52,588 bases of DNA from Candidatus Bathyarchaeota archaeon (GCA_022865885.1 JALHSQ010000085.1:1-52588), one strand, 5' to 3'; shown: positions 9,100-18,045, counted from the first letter of the stretch. Program-made: numbers and translations. The notes: a model not told the origin generated them from the sequence alone.

Positions 9100-9549
9100 C
9101 TAACAAGTATCCCCATTCGGGCAACGTTCAGCTATATATCGAGAAGGATCAATGTTTTCCACGATGTCTCCGTTGATTCGATTGGGGGGTGTTTCCAGTA
9201 GATGACCATTTGTGCTAATTATATATCGTGCCCTTATTGCTACGGCGACTCTGACCCATTTCTTATCCGGAGAATGGTGAGGATAGAATACTGTTCTTAC
9301 GCTTTTATGTCTCCTGAAGTTCGAATCGACAAAACTTCTGCTGAAGAATTTCCATTTGGCTTTGTTTTTCAGATCTTGAATAAATGCTTGGAGTGTTAAC
9401 ATGCTTGGGTATGCGCGACCTTCATATTCATTCATGATCTCATTTGTCCAACCTATTACATCAGAAGTATCCATGATGCAGTCCAGAGTTGTCTTATAGG
9501 CACCTGACAGTCTCACAAAAACACATGTGTCGACAAGAATAAACGGCAA
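9100..9549 (-). CDS. PIN-like domain protein, partner of the adjacent ATPase
   Basis: The 149-residue product starts MPFILVDTCVFVRL, with an acidic residue (D7) at the end of the first strand as in PIN-type ribonucleases. Later it has DKKWVRVAVAIRARYIISTNG, the usual last strand of the fold, where an Asp precedes a helix and a strand ends in S/T-N/D. It begins one base after the stop of the upstream ATPase gene (9551-10912), so the two are a tight operon. PIN domains are metal-dependent RNases common as toxins, but this is not an ordinary VapBC pair because no small antitoxin is present. Pairing with an OLD/RecF-like ATPase suggests a nucleotide-gated RNase effector (inference). Confidence 0.55.
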   Translation of the reverse strand: MPFILVDTCVFVRLSGAYKTTLDCIMDTSDVIGWTNEIMNEYEGRAYPSMLTLQAFIQDLKNKAKWKFFSRSFVDSNFRRHKSVRTVFYPHHSPDKKWVRVAVAIRARYIISTNGHLLETPPNRINGDIVENIDPSRYIAERCPNGDTC

Positions 9550-9550
9550 A

Positions 9551-10912
9551 CTACTCTTCCTCTAGGCTCTCAGACCAGTCATGAAAAAGCTCTTTCTCTA
9601 CATTCATGAAACTAGGGACTCCTGTCGCCAGAAAACCATGTTCATTGAGTTTCAGAGGTTCAATATGTGTTCCTTTGCTATCTTTGGTTACGTGATACAC
9701 TGCTATCTTGTCAACTGTGAGCTGCTTCTTTTTTATGATTTTAGACAGTGCCAGCACGAAGAATGGGCTGTGCGTTGAACAGATTATTTGCTTGCCTCCG
9801 GAAATCGCTTCTGAAAACAGTTCATGCAAGAGTACTTGGTTCTCAGGGTGAAGGCTGATTTCGGGCTCTTCAATCATTATCACGCTTCCTCGTTTGGCCA
9901 GAAAGATCTGTGTGATTACTGAGAGTATCTGTCTTGAACCGAGCCCGGCCAGTGCCGAGTTTAGTTTTGCTCCGGTTGAGTCATCAGTGAAATTGGCTTC
10001 TAGCGTGTTTCTGCCGATATAGCCGACCCTCATCTCAGGAAGCTGAAATCTCTTGGCCCACTCTCTGATTTTCTTAGTCTCTTCTGGTTGTCGTGTCAGA
10101 CAGCGCGACAGTATTTCGATCAGAAATTGGCCGTTGTGCCCAATCCATGTGGGCTCAAAGCCTCCTCCTGCGTCCACACGGACTTCAGGATCTATCCTAC
10201 CTCTTTCTCCGGAGACAAAATACATCATCTTTACACGCTCTCTTATGTACACAAGTATAGAGCGAGCGACTTTTGATAGGGGCTGAACAATCGGAGCATC
10301 TTCTGGTGAAAGCGGCGCGAAGGTTTGATCAGCGAATAAACTACTGGCAGAACCAGCTACTCCAGTTCCTCTTAACGTCTTTGGGTCCTCTATGCTCGCG
10401 TGGGGAGTAGCCTTTTGGCAGACACTCATCAAGACTCTCTCGTTGATCAGTATTCTCTGGAAGTATAGAGGCTGGGGGCTCTCGAAATTGAAACTGAAAG
10501 TGTATCCCACTGATCCAATCTTGGTCATATCATTTAGTTCGGGAATATATTGACGCAATTCTTTGGTTAATGAGTCGGAGATGTTTCTGACCAGCATCGA
10601 TGTAGGTTTGATATTTATTTCCAACTCCACGAGCTTCTTCTTCCTCCCTTTGTACGCAATAAACTTCTCCAGCTCCTGATATGGATACTTCCGTACGTCG
10701 CTTTGAGTATAGACATTAGACAACTGAACTTGATTTGTCCCTACAATTTCTCCCACTCTAGATGCTTCTGCAAAGAATGATATAGCAGCCAATATGTTGC
10801 TTTTCCCTGAAGAGTTGACTCCAGTGAACAAAGTTAAAGGCTTCAGTTTGAGGCCTCTGATTCCTTCTATGCTCTTGAAATTAGTAATGGAAACCTCAGT
10901 TATCATATTCAA
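9551..10912 (-). CDS. OLD/RecF-like AAA ATPase
   Basis: A 453-residue ABC-type (SMC/RecF/OLD-like) ATPase. It has VSITNFKSIEG at the N-terminus, Walker A GVNSSGKSN at about residues 31-39, a signature-like LAGLGSRQ, Walker B VIMIEEPEISLHP, and a switch region with ICSTHSPFF. No TOPRIM nuclease domain follows, so the nuclease function is probably supplied by the adjacent PIN-like protein. The complement of TTAATATATGAG at 10938-10949 gives a TATA-like box about 30 bases upstream, so the mRNA probably has a very short leader. ATPases of this type are cores of two-gene defence systems; the role here is inferred from context. Confidence 0.7.
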   Translation of the reverse strand: MNMITEVSITNFKSIEGIRGLKLKPLTLFTGVNSSGKSNILAAISFFAEASRVGEIVGTNQVQLSNVYTQSDVRKYPYQELEKFIAYKGRKKKLVELEINIKPTSMLVRNISDSLTKELRQYIPELNDMTKIGSVGYTFSFNFESPQPLYFQRILINERVLMSVCQKATPHASIEDPKTLRGTGVAGSASSLFADQTFAPLSPEDAPIVQPLSKVARSILVYIRERVKMMYFVSGERGRIDPEVRVDAGGGFEPTWIGHNGQFLIEILSRCLTRQPEETKKIREWAKRFQLPEMRVGYIGRNTLEANFTDDSTGAKLNSALAGLGSRQILSVITQIFLAKRGSVIMIEEPEISLHPENQVLLHELFSEAISGGKQIICSTHSPFFVLALSKIIKKKQLTVDKIAVYHVTKDSKGTHIEPLKLNEHGFLATGVPSFMNVEKELFHDWSESLEEE

Positions 10913-10966
10913 TCGAATTAATGATAAGGCTGAATCTTAATATATGAGTTTTCGCGTGCCCTTTTC

Positions 10967-11077
10967 CTAGCCATGTTTTCTGAAGAACGTAATATCTCCA
11001 TGAGCACAGGCGTAATCAAATTCAGCTTTGTTTGTTTCCAGTTCAGCGTCCACCTCGGAACAATCGACCACAGTCAT
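10967..11077 (-). CDS. small hypothetical ORF, doubtful
   Basis: A 36-residue frame (MTVVDCSEVDAELETNKAEF then DYACAHGDITFFRKHG) that reads like protein, but it has no clear ribosome-binding site and no recognised family. A TTG further upstream in the same frame could extend it a little. It may be the tail of a lost gene. The rest of 10913-11281 shows nothing. Confidence 0.25.
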   Translation of the reverse strand: MTVVDCSEVDAELETNKAEFDYACAHGDITFFRKHG

Positions 11078-11281
11078 CAAACCGTCTGGTGGCAATGGTC
11101 TACATTTTCATAGAGAAGAATGTTCAAGGGTTTCCGCATATCCTATCTCCGCTAGCACAAATATCTGAAGCCACGTCTTTATTACACTAACTGGAACTTA
11201 GCGCCACACATTAGCCATTATAAGCTTTTCAATTGATGAAGCGTCACTAGTAGAGAAAAGAAACAAAGCATAAATGTAGAT

Positions 11282-11539
11282 GTGAAAATGGCAACAACTA
11301 GATATGAGTGCCTTGACTGTGGTGCAGTGCTTAGTTCTGCTGCAAAAATCTGCCCTAAATGTGGAAGTAATAGAATAAGCATAGTCATAGAGTTGGTCGC
11401 TACCATGCGAACAGAACTTAGAGGAGACGTTAAAGAAAAGTCAGGAAAAGTTGCAAGTAAGTTTTTGAAAAGTCAAAAATTGAGTAGACACGGAAATGAA
11501 GCAAACGAGGAACTTCATATCGACATAAGAGGAAACTGA
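11282..11539 (+). CDS. small zinc-ribbon protein
   Basis: An 85-residue protein (83 if it starts at the second ATG, 11288) with an N-terminal zinc ribbon, YECLDCGAVLSSAAKICPKCGS (C-x2-C and C-x2-C, 13 residues apart), then a lysine-rich tail. Such single zinc-ribbon proteins are frequent in archaea and archaeal mobile elements, where they bind nucleic acid or protein. It lies just left of the integrative element genes; whether it belongs to the element is unclear. Confidence 0.6.
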   Translation: MKMATTRYECLDCGAVLSSAAKICPKCGSNRISIVIELVATMRTELRGDVKEKSGKVASKFLKSQKLSRHGNEANEELHIDIRGN

Positions 11540-11709
11540 AAGTTCCTTCACAGTACAGATTCTATCACAAGGCCATAGCGGAAGATCTATTGCTCTTCTT
11601 CCCACAATGGACTATCCAAGTCTTCTTAGATGATTGTGTTCGATCAAGCGTCCGCTACCAGAATCCAAAACCACAAGGCATAGCGCGCTCAAGTCAAAGA
11701 ACCTCCACA

Positions 11710-12606
11710 TCAAATTCCTTTTGACGATCCCTCTCGTGTAACAAATTGGAATTTGAAGCTCCTCACGGCAATGTTGGAAAGTACGCCAAATGTAACAAAT
11801 CGAAACGCGCGCGCTTGCTCCTTGATGCGTCTATCAAGTTCCTTCCTCAATCCTCTCATGCTATAACTCTTCATTTCTCCAGATTTCACCTTTCTTTCGT
11901 CTTCCTCTTCTTCTTTCTTTAGCGCATTTTGAATTCTTTCCTCGTACTTACATAAGCCTTGAAGTAAGGGTAGTTGATTGTCTTCCAAAGAACCGAGAAT
12001 GCTTTCCCAGGAAGACTTCCCTTCTCTAGCAATCCATTCGAGACACTCTTTCCATCCTTCGGCAACCCAACTAGCAGTACTTGAAACCCAACGAGCTGCA
12101 TTTTCAGAAGACCTTTCTTTATCTGTGACGTCGTTCTTGTTTCCCATGATTTTTCTCGCTGCATGTAGAAATTGAAAGACATCCTGATGAAACCAGAGTA
12201 CTAAGAGTTGTTCAATATCTAGCTTTTCTATGGCCTTCAATCTTAGAGGCCACATTACGTCGCCTTTCTGAAACATTTTAGGAACTTTCTCGATTGGAAG
12301 ACGCATTTTTCTTAGATCCTCTACAGAAATCAGGTCATGTTCAACTCCGAAGTTTAGAAAATCATCTTTATCGTATTTCTCTGCTCCTTGGGCTATTGCG
12401 GGGCCAAATTCAGGAAGACCATACAAAACCGTTCTATCAGTTAGAACATGCTTCTTGATTTCCTTATCATCGTATGCCTTCTTGATCAGGCCATATGCCC
12501 GTCTATCCTTCACGTTTCTCTTCTTAGTAACAAGGGGTACAAATTCTCCACTTTCGATCCACTTTCCATGTTTCCTCAAAATTGCAGCTACTGCAATCGT
12601 TCTCAT
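11710..12606 (-). CDS. uncharacterised element-associated protein
   Basis: The 298-residue protein begins MRTIAVAAILRKHGKWIESG, with an N-terminal part that could be a winged helix (AYGLIKKAYDDKEIKKHVLT). It then becomes a long charged helical region with an EEEEDERK segment near residue 235 and a basic C-terminus. No catalytic motif was recognised. It is transcribed divergently from the ribbon-helix-helix gene across a 61-base gap, so the two probably share a control region. It is likely part of the integrative element that ends with the recombinase at 15424. Confidence 0.5.
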   Translation of the reverse strand: MRTIAVAAILRKHGKWIESGEFVPLVTKKRNVKDRRAYGLIKKAYDDKEIKKHVLTDRTVLYGLPEFGPAIAQGAEKYDKDDFLNFGVEHDLISVEDLRKMRLPIEKVPKMFQKGDVMWPLRLKAIEKLDIEQLLVLWFHQDVFQFLHAARKIMGNKNDVTDKERSSENAARWVSSTASWVAEGWKECLEWIAREGKSSWESILGSLEDNQLPLLQGLCKYEERIQNALKKEEEEDERKVKSGEMKSYSMRGLRKELDRRIKEQARAFRFVTFGVLSNIAVRSFKFQFVTREGSSKGI

Positions 12607-12643
12607 AATTAACCATTGCAGAGAATGTTCTACTTTAGGGTTT

Positions 12644-12652
12644 GGTATATAG
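12644..12652 (+). promoter_or_regulatory. TATA box of the ribbon-helix-helix operon
   Basis: GGTATATAG at 12644-12652 contains TATATA (12646-12651), centred about 20 bases before the ATG at 12668. This fits an archaeal promoter giving an almost leaderless mRNA for the RHH/AAA/integrase genes. It sits in the 61-base divergent gap, where the RHH protein could act as autorepressor. Confidence 0.45.
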
Positions 12653-12667
12653 GTTAGTCGATGCGGT

Positions 12668-12814
12668 ATGATACCTGAATATCAGGGAAGAATTGCCTTC
12701 CGGCTATCACCTGGAGACAGAGCCAAAATAGAGCATTTGATCAAGGCCGGCAAATTCAAGAATCTCAGTCAAGTGATCCGGGCAGCCCTCAAAGAGTTTC
12801 TGAAAACTGCCTAG
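12668..12814 (+). CDS. ribbon-helix-helix (CopG/Arc-like) DNA-binding protein
   Basis: A 48-residue protein: a short strand (GRIAFRLSP) followed by two helices (DRAKIEHLIKAGKF and LSQVIRAALKEFLKTA) joined by KNLSQ. This is the classic length and pattern of a ribbon-helix-helix repressor that binds as a dimer through its beta strand. It starts 10 bases before the next gene's leader and heads the element operon. Small RHH proteins of this kind control copy number or excision in archaeal plasmids and integrated elements; autoregulation of the divergent promoter is likely (inference). Confidence 0.75.
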   Translation: MIPEYQGRIAFRLSPGDRAKIEHLIKAGKFKNLSQVIRAALKEFLKTA

Positions 12815-12824
12815 AGGCTAGGCC

Positions 12825-14291
12825 ATGGCTGAAGCCATTGAAGGACTAGCTCAGTCTAAGGAAGAGTTAGTACAGAAGTTCGCGGAATTGAATAAGCCTA
12901 TTAGTCTTGAGGAACTGCATAAAATCTTTGATAAATGGCTTGAACTGTCCAATGATAATGATTTCCTAGACGTTATCTTGGCTGCTAGATGTGATCGAAA
13001 GATTCTAGGTGATCCAGTTTGGCTTTTTGCCATAAGTAACAGTGGCGGAACCAAAACAGAGATTATTAGAGCGTTGAAAGCTGATGATGTTTACACTCTT
13101 GACAGCTTAACCTCACACACGTTTGTTAGCGGCAAAATCGGTGTAAATGAAGAGGGAGAAATTGAGAAGGTACGCGGGATACTGCCTCAGATAGACGGTA
13201 AAGTGTTGATAATCAAAGACTTCACGGTTATTCTGTCTAAACGTGAAGAGGAAAGATCAGAAATCTTTGCGCAGCTCAGAGCTTTACATGACGGTTACTT
13301 AGAGTTTGCTTATGGAACAACACCTGAAGCGGTCAGAGTACATGCAAGCATAGGTGTTGTGGCTGCTTCGACACCGGCAATTGATATGTACGGCAAACTC
13401 AGCACGTTACTAGGAGAACGGTTCCTAAAAATACGTCACACTACTAAACCGAAGGAATCAGCAAGAAAAGCAGCTAAGAATCTTGGCTATGAAATAGGTA
13501 TGAGAGAGGAAATCCTGAACGCGACTCAAAAATTCATTAGTAAACTGGAATTCCCAGACATAACCATAAAAGAGGAGCAATTGGAAAAAATCATTGAATT
13601 AGCCTATGCAACTGCCATTCTTAGAACACCCGTTATGATTAGGTTCTGGAGATATGAAGATAATGAGGGAACAACACCGAATATAGAGTATCCGACACGG
13701 TTAACCAAGCAATACTGCAAACTAACTAAACTCTTAGCGAACATCAGAGGCCACAGCGAAATCACAGAGGAAGACATGGCAACTATCAAAAGAGTAGCCA
13801 AGGATACGTGCGTGCCAAACAGAGTAAAGATTCTTGAGTTTATGTTGAAAAAGAAGCGTCAATACGTTACCAGGGAGATCGCCGAAGGCTCAAAAATGCC
13901 CTTATCCACGTGTTGGCGCGATCTCAAAGAACTTGAATACTTAGACGTGGTAGACTATGAAAAAGTCGAGGAATCAGCGAGCAGCTTAGGCGCGATGAAG
14001 CATAAACCGGAAAAAGACGGTTGGACCGTTAAGGAACCTGAGATTTTTGCCTCATTATTCAATGATGAAGTCATAATACAGAATAGTTTGTTTCACGAAC
14101 TACAGAAAGGTAGGGTTAAGGGTAAAGGTAGTATAGAGAAGAACAGATATCCTCTGGTACTCTGTGAAACAGAAAGCAATCTAGGAATTCCGTGTCCCTA
14201 CTGCAAAGCCAAGGGCAAACCCATGTTTTTCGCCACGGACCATGATTTGAAATGTCATGTTTCTGCTTTCCATTACAGTGAGGATTCATAA
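12825..14291 (+). CDS. AAA-type ATPase with winged helix and C-terminal zinc finger, element replication or control protein
   Basis: The 488-residue protein has a central ATPase-like domain with a deviant P-loop SNSGGTKTE (residues 71-79; the canonical glycines partly replaced, K and T kept) and a Walker B-like KVLIIKDFTVIL near 125-136. A winged-helix region follows (RVKILEFMLKKKRQYVTREI, about 330-390), then a C-terminal finger CPYCKAKG...LKCHVSAFH. The layout fits replication-helicase or primase-associated proteins of archaeal plasmids and viruses, but I could not assign a named family. Its TAA overlaps the ATG of the integrase (TAATG), so the two are translationally coupled. Confidence 0.6.
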   Translation: MAEAIEGLAQSKEELVQKFAELNKPISLEELHKIFDKWLELSNDNDFLDVILAARCDRKILGDPVWLFAISNSGGTKTEIIRALKADDVYTLDSLTSHTFVSGKIGVNEEGEIEKVRGILPQIDGKVLIIKDFTVILSKREEERSEIFAQLRALHDGYLEFAYGTTPEAVRVHASIGVVAASTPAIDMYGKLSTLLGERFLKIRHTTKPKESARKAAKNLGYEIGMREEILNATQKFISKLEFPDITIKEEQLEKIIELAYATAILRTPVMIRFWRYEDNEGTTPNIEYPTRLTKQYCKLTKLLANIRGHSEITEEDMATIKRVAKDTCVPNRVKILEFMLKKKRQYVTREIAEGSKMPLSTCWRDLKELEYLDVVDYEKVEESASSLGAMKHKPEKDGWTVKEPEIFASLFNDEVIIQNSLFHELQKGRVKGKGSIEKNRYPLVLCETESNLGIPCPYCKAKGKPMFFATDHDLKCHVSAFHYSEDS

Positions 14292-15424
14292 TGGCTAGCT
14301 GTCCTGAGTGCCATGAGTCAAAACTGTTCAAAGATGGCCTTCGCTACTTGAGTGATGGCTCTCAGGTTCAACGGTTTCTTTGTCGAAATTGTGGTTTCCG
14401 GTTCACTGAAAAGAAACCTTCTAAAGATTGTCTGACATCTTATAGTAATGGTCAAGTGTGCGTAACCTGGCCAGGTGCGAAAAACTTGACAACCGCAGCA
14501 TTAGGAAAAGCTGCGGGAGAACAAACCACAGAAACCCTAGACCAACAGACCACTAAGGGCCTACGACTGCAATATGCGCTTTACCTTCAGAAAGAAGGGT
14601 ACGGGGAAAACTGCCGATACAACGACTGTGTCCGTATGCTTCTTAACTCTGGAGCTGACGTTGGAAACCCTGAAAGCATCAAGGAGCTTATCGCTAAGAA
14701 ACGATGGAAAAACGGTACTAAAATGCAAGTGTGCTATGCCTACGATGCCCTGACGAAAATGCTGAAGCTATCATGGACAATGCCAACTTACAAGCAAGAA
14801 GAAACCTTGCCCTTCATACCTGAACTTAGCGAGATAGACGCTTTGATCTCAAGCGCAAGAACCCATAGACTAGCAGCTTACCTTCAGACATTGAAAGAGA
14901 CAATGGCAGACCCCACTGAGGCCTTAAGACTGAAATGGACAGACATAACGGGAAACTGCATAACCATCAATCAACCCGTCAAGAACCATAATCCACGAAG
15001 AATTACTGTTTCAAGTCAGCTTATCGCCATGCTCAACATGCTGCCGAAAGAATCAGAGTACATCTTCAACCGACTCTACAGGAACATGCAAGGAGCATTT
15101 GAAAACGCAAGAAAGAAGGCAGCTCACAACCTACAGAACCCTAGACTTCTAAGCATAACATTGAGAACCTTCCGGCACTTCGGAGCCACAATGCTCTATC
15201 ACCAAACAAGGGACATTCTTCTAGTCAAGAAGCTGCTGGGACACAAGAAGATCGAGAATACTCTGAAGTACACGCAGCTAATTCAATTCAAAGATAGCGA
15301 GTATGACGCTGCAACAGCAACAGACATAGATGAAGCAAAGAAACTGATAGGCTCAGGATTCGAGTATGTAACAGACATGAACGGCATAAAGCTTTTCAGA
15401 AAACCAAAAAGGTTTGTTGGCTGA
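14291..15424 (+). CDS. tyrosine recombinase (integrase) with N-terminal zinc ribbon
   Basis: A 377-residue integrase. Residues 4-34 form a zinc ribbon (CPEC...CRNC) like that of transposon-type DNA-binding domains. A SAM-like core-binding domain follows, then the catalytic domain from about 175. Catalytic residues visible are R213 (ALRLKW), R295-H296 (LRTFRH), H318 (LLGHKK) and Y327 (KYTQL). The first residue of the HxxR motif is R292 instead of His, while the remnant at 51254-51574 has the normal HTFRH. That may reduce activity or be a lineage variant. It is the last gene of the element; no att site was identified. Confidence 0.8.
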   Translation: MASCPECHESKLFKDGLRYLSDGSQVQRFLCRNCGFRFTEKKPSKDCLTSYSNGQVCVTWPGAKNLTTAALGKAAGEQTTETLDQQTTKGLRLQYALYLQKEGYGENCRYNDCVRMLLNSGADVGNPESIKELIAKKRWKNGTKMQVCYAYDALTKMLKLSWTMPTYKQEETLPFIPELSEIDALISSARTHRLAAYLQTLKETMADPTEALRLKWTDITGNCITINQPVKNHNPRRITVSSQLIAMLNMLPKESEYIFNRLYRNMQGAFENARKKAAHNLQNPRLLSITLRTFRHFGATMLYHQTRDILLVKKLLGHKKIENTLKYTQLIQFKDSEYDAATATDIDEAKKLIGSGFEYVTDMNGIKLFRKPKRFVG

Positions 15425-15550
15425 ATGATGGAAAAACATGCACTTAAAGGTCAAAATTACCCACCTAAGGCTTTTGGTGGATTTGTTTTGCCTTCCGGTA
15501 TCAATCTAGCGCGTAGCTAGTAATGGGAAAACGTTTGAAGAGTGAGTTCC

Positions 15551-15568
15551 GTATACAAAAGCATCACC
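15551..15568 (+). repeat. dispersed 18-base motif, copy 1
   Basis: GTATACAAAAGCATCACC, one mismatch from the consensus GTATACAAAAGCATCAAC. It lies between the integrase and RNase J-like genes. With copy 2 it shares the flanking GAGT(T)CC. Confidence 0.7.
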
Positions 15569-15640
15569 AGTTTGCCTTGCTGAAATGGCGTAAAAGAATC
15601 GACTGAATCTAGGCAAATAGAAAAGACGTTCGATACTTCG

Positions 15641-17002
15641 CTAAAGCACGTATTCTCTCCCACGTTCTATTATCTGGACGTTGCCGTAGTGCTTCTTAAA
15701 CAACTGCTGGTTTTCAGTGTGTATTGGAAAGAGCCGCTTTGGCTTGATGTGTTGGATTAGATTCACCAGTTGATGTTTGTCAATGTGGCCGGAAGCATGT
15801 AGCTGGCAAAACTGCATTTTGAAGTGGTCTAACCAATTGTGCATGACTCGATCTTCTATATCTTCTTCATTGAACGGTTCGCTCCTGCTGTGAATGAAGT
15901 GGTTGCCTGGGTTTGGTCTGATGTCAATTAGTTCTGCAAACTGGTAGAAATCCAAATCCATTATCAGTTTGCTTTGATGTTTGCGAACGAACTCGTATGT
16001 GACCGCCTTGTCCATGAATTCTCGCTCCCATACATAATAGTCTCTTTCGTCGAATAAGCCAGTCTTCTTGCGCTTGTAATATACTAGAATGTCATCGTCT
16101 TTCAGTGGATCGGGAAGGTTGAGACGTGTGTCACTTACGAGTTTGCTCAGAAGCCAAGCAGTTTTCGGAGATACGACGATTTTCCTTCCAGTTTTCTTGG
16201 CTGTGTTATAGAAGCTCCTGAATCTATCCATATCCCGACTATTATGTGCAGCGAATACCATTTTCCTCGTCGATGATACTATCTCGGTAGCTCGTTGTTC
16301 GACTTGTAACTCAGAACAGTTTCTCCCTTTCTCCTTTCTCGCCATTCTTGTTCCCTCACAGATCAGAGCAGCGGGTTCGGAATCCTTTACCCTTTGAACG
16401 AAGTCTTCAGTGAGGTCTTTTCTGGGGCCATGCACCCTGAGATCTCCAGTGTAAGCGACTGCTCCTTCGGAGGTGTGTATGATGAAGCCGTATGCTGCTG
16501 GAACTGAATGATCCACGTGAACTGGTTCGACCAGAATGTCGCCGATATGAATCTTCTCTCCAGTTCGAAACGTTTGATACCTGTGCTTTCCGTAGTCGCA
16601 GAAGCTGCTTGTTTCCTCCATTGATTCCAAGAACAGTTTTGTGCCGACTCCAGTATAGACTGGGATTTCAGGGTCAAGAAAGCAAATGTGAGTCACATGG
16701 TCAAAGTGTGCGTGAGACAAGAACACGGCATCAATACTGGGTTTTGTGTATCGAAGATTGGTGAAAGCCAACTGTTCCTTCGCGTAAAGGCCTGCGATTC
16801 TTGGCATTAAACCAAACTCGAAAAGATCTCCCAAACCGTTTATTCTTCTGGGCTCAAGCCAACTAGTGAAATAGTCGGCACCAAAATTGAAAGACTGCCC
16901 AAAATCAAGGAAAATCCGAGTTTGTTTATCCTGCAACAGAATTTTGTTGCCGCCAATCTCGTTGACTCCGCCATAGAAAACGAGTTTCACCACTTCGACC
17001 AC
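15641..17002 (-). CDS. metallo-beta-lactamase/beta-CASP ribonuclease, RNase J-like
   Basis: The 453-residue protein starts at GTG or ATG with VKLVFYGGVNEIGGNKILL and carries the zinc-binding HAHFDH motif near residue 100, a second histidine in VHVDHS, and YTGDLRVHG (Asp ligand). The beta-CASP insertion and its motifs follow (AAHNSRDMDRF, QLHASGHID, PIHTEN). Archaeal proteins of this class are 5'-3' exoribonucleases or endonucleases of RNA decay. The protein is somewhat shorter than bacterial RNase J, lacking the C-terminal dimerisation domain. It appears intact and is an ordinary housekeeping gene; exo- versus endo-activity cannot be read from sequence. Confidence 0.8.
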   Translation of the reverse strand: MVEVVKLVFYGGVNEIGGNKILLQDKQTRIFLDFGQSFNFGADYFTSWLEPRRINGLGDLFEFGLMPRIAGLYAKEQLAFTNLRYTKPSIDAVFLSHAHFDHVTHICFLDPEIPVYTGVGTKLFLESMEETSSFCDYGKHRYQTFRTGEKIHIGDILVEPVHVDHSVPAAYGFIIHTSEGAVAYTGDLRVHGPRKDLTEDFVQRVKDSEPAALICEGTRMARKEKGRNCSELQVEQRATEIVSSTRKMVFAAHNSRDMDRFRSFYNTAKKTGRKIVVSPKTAWLLSKLVSDTRLNLPDPLKDDDILVYYKRKKTGLFDERDYYVWEREFMDKAVTYEFVRKHQSKLIMDLDFYQFAELIDIRPNPGNHFIHSRSEPFNEEDIEDRVMHNWLDHFKMQFCQLHASGHIDKHQLVNLIQHIKPKRLFPIHTENQQLFKKHYGNVQIIERGREYVL

Positions 17003-17133
17003 AGTTTACCAGATGCAACCCAATCCTTAAGTGGGTTTCCCAAGACCATACACTCCACTGTTTGCATGTGACGAAGCGAGCGGACACAGATGAGTGATAG
17101 TTTTCTGGCTTTTTCCTGCAGAAAACGAACTCA

Positions 17134-18024
17134 TCAAACGAATTTTGCCACTAATATCTTCACTATCTGCACAGGCTTTCCGTCACCAGCAGGGTCAGTG
17201 ACAACGTCTCCAATTGCAACCGCCACGTCCATGCCCTCAATTACTCTTCCAAATACAGGGTACGTGAGACTAGCGTCTAGCGAAGTGTTGTTATTAAGGT
17301 TGACGAAAAATTGGCTACTTCCCGTGTTAGGACCCTTATTTGCCATGGCTACAGTCCCTCTCTCGTTCCTGTTGTGATCAGTGAATTCGTCCCTTATTGC
17401 GGGGATGCTGGGATCTCCCAACCCAGTTCCAGTAGGGTCACCTGTCTGGATTATCCAGAAACCGCTATCTAAATCCTTAGCAACTCTGTGGAAGATAACG
17501 CCGTTATAGACCCCTCTTCTGACAAGATCTTTGAAGTTCGCGGTTGTAATCGGCATATCCTCGTATAGCGCTATTGTGATATTGCCCATGGTCGTCATTA
17601 AAAGTACCAGGTTCGAGTCAGCACATATAGTCTGCAAGCCAGTGCTTCGCCAATTGCCGTTTGTATCGTTGCACCAGACTATCCATTCGACTATATTTCC
17701 GATCGTGCCATTCAAATTCCGAGTAGTAATCGAGAAAGCAGATGTTGAATTCAAATAGTTCGTAAACGGGGTCCATGTGTCGTTTTGAAACACTCCGGTA
17801 TTGTTCGTTCCGAATATGTAGCCGCTAACGTTTGCGTCGTTTCTCCACAAAACGCTGAATCTGCATGCCGAACCTGCCACTGTCGAGCTGATCTTGACTT
17901 CGGAGTAAACCAGTCCAACTTGGCCGTTCATCATGGTCAGACTGTATGCTCCAGCAACCGCAACAATAACGACAATCACCAATGCGGCGATTGTTAATCT
18001 GCTTCTGCCAACTTTGAACTTCAT
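17134..18024 (-). CDS. membrane-anchored extracellular cyclophilin-type peptidyl-prolyl isomerase
   Basis: The 296-residue protein has a single N-terminal transmembrane segment (about residues 10-30, VIVVIVAVAGAYSL) followed by a beta domain with N-glycosylation sequons. The cyclophilin domain starts at about residue 130: TTMGNITIALYED, GVIFHRV (active-site Arg), QTGDPTGTG, GSSQFFVNL, FGRVIEGMDV. It catalyses cis/trans isomerisation of proline bonds, here outside the cell, probably to help fold secreted proteins. A TATA box (complement of 18046-18055) lies about 26 bases upstream of the ATG, so the mRNA is almost certainly leaderless. Confidence 0.85.
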   Translation of the reverse strand: MKFKVGRSRLTIAALVIVVIVAVAGAYSLTMMNGQVGLVYSEVKISSTVAGSACRFSVLWRNDANVSGYIFGTNNTGVFQNDTWTPFTNYLNSTSAFSITTRNLNGTIGNIVEWIVWCNDTNGNWRSTGLQTICADSNLVLLMTTMGNITIALYEDMPITTANFKDLVRRGVYNGVIFHRVAKDLDSGFWIIQTGDPTGTGLGDPSIPAIRDEFTDHNRNERGTVAMANKGPNTGSSQFFVNLNNNTSLDASLTYPVFGRVIEGMDVAVAIGDVVTDPAGDGKPVQIVKILVAKFV

Positions 18025-18045
18025 AAAACAAAACCGATCTGAGAC

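Noticed and set aside
11733-11800. Two further TGTAACAAA matches
   Set aside because: They lie inside the coding region at 11710-12606, as codons for FVT, and are probably unrelated to the array at 2831-2863.
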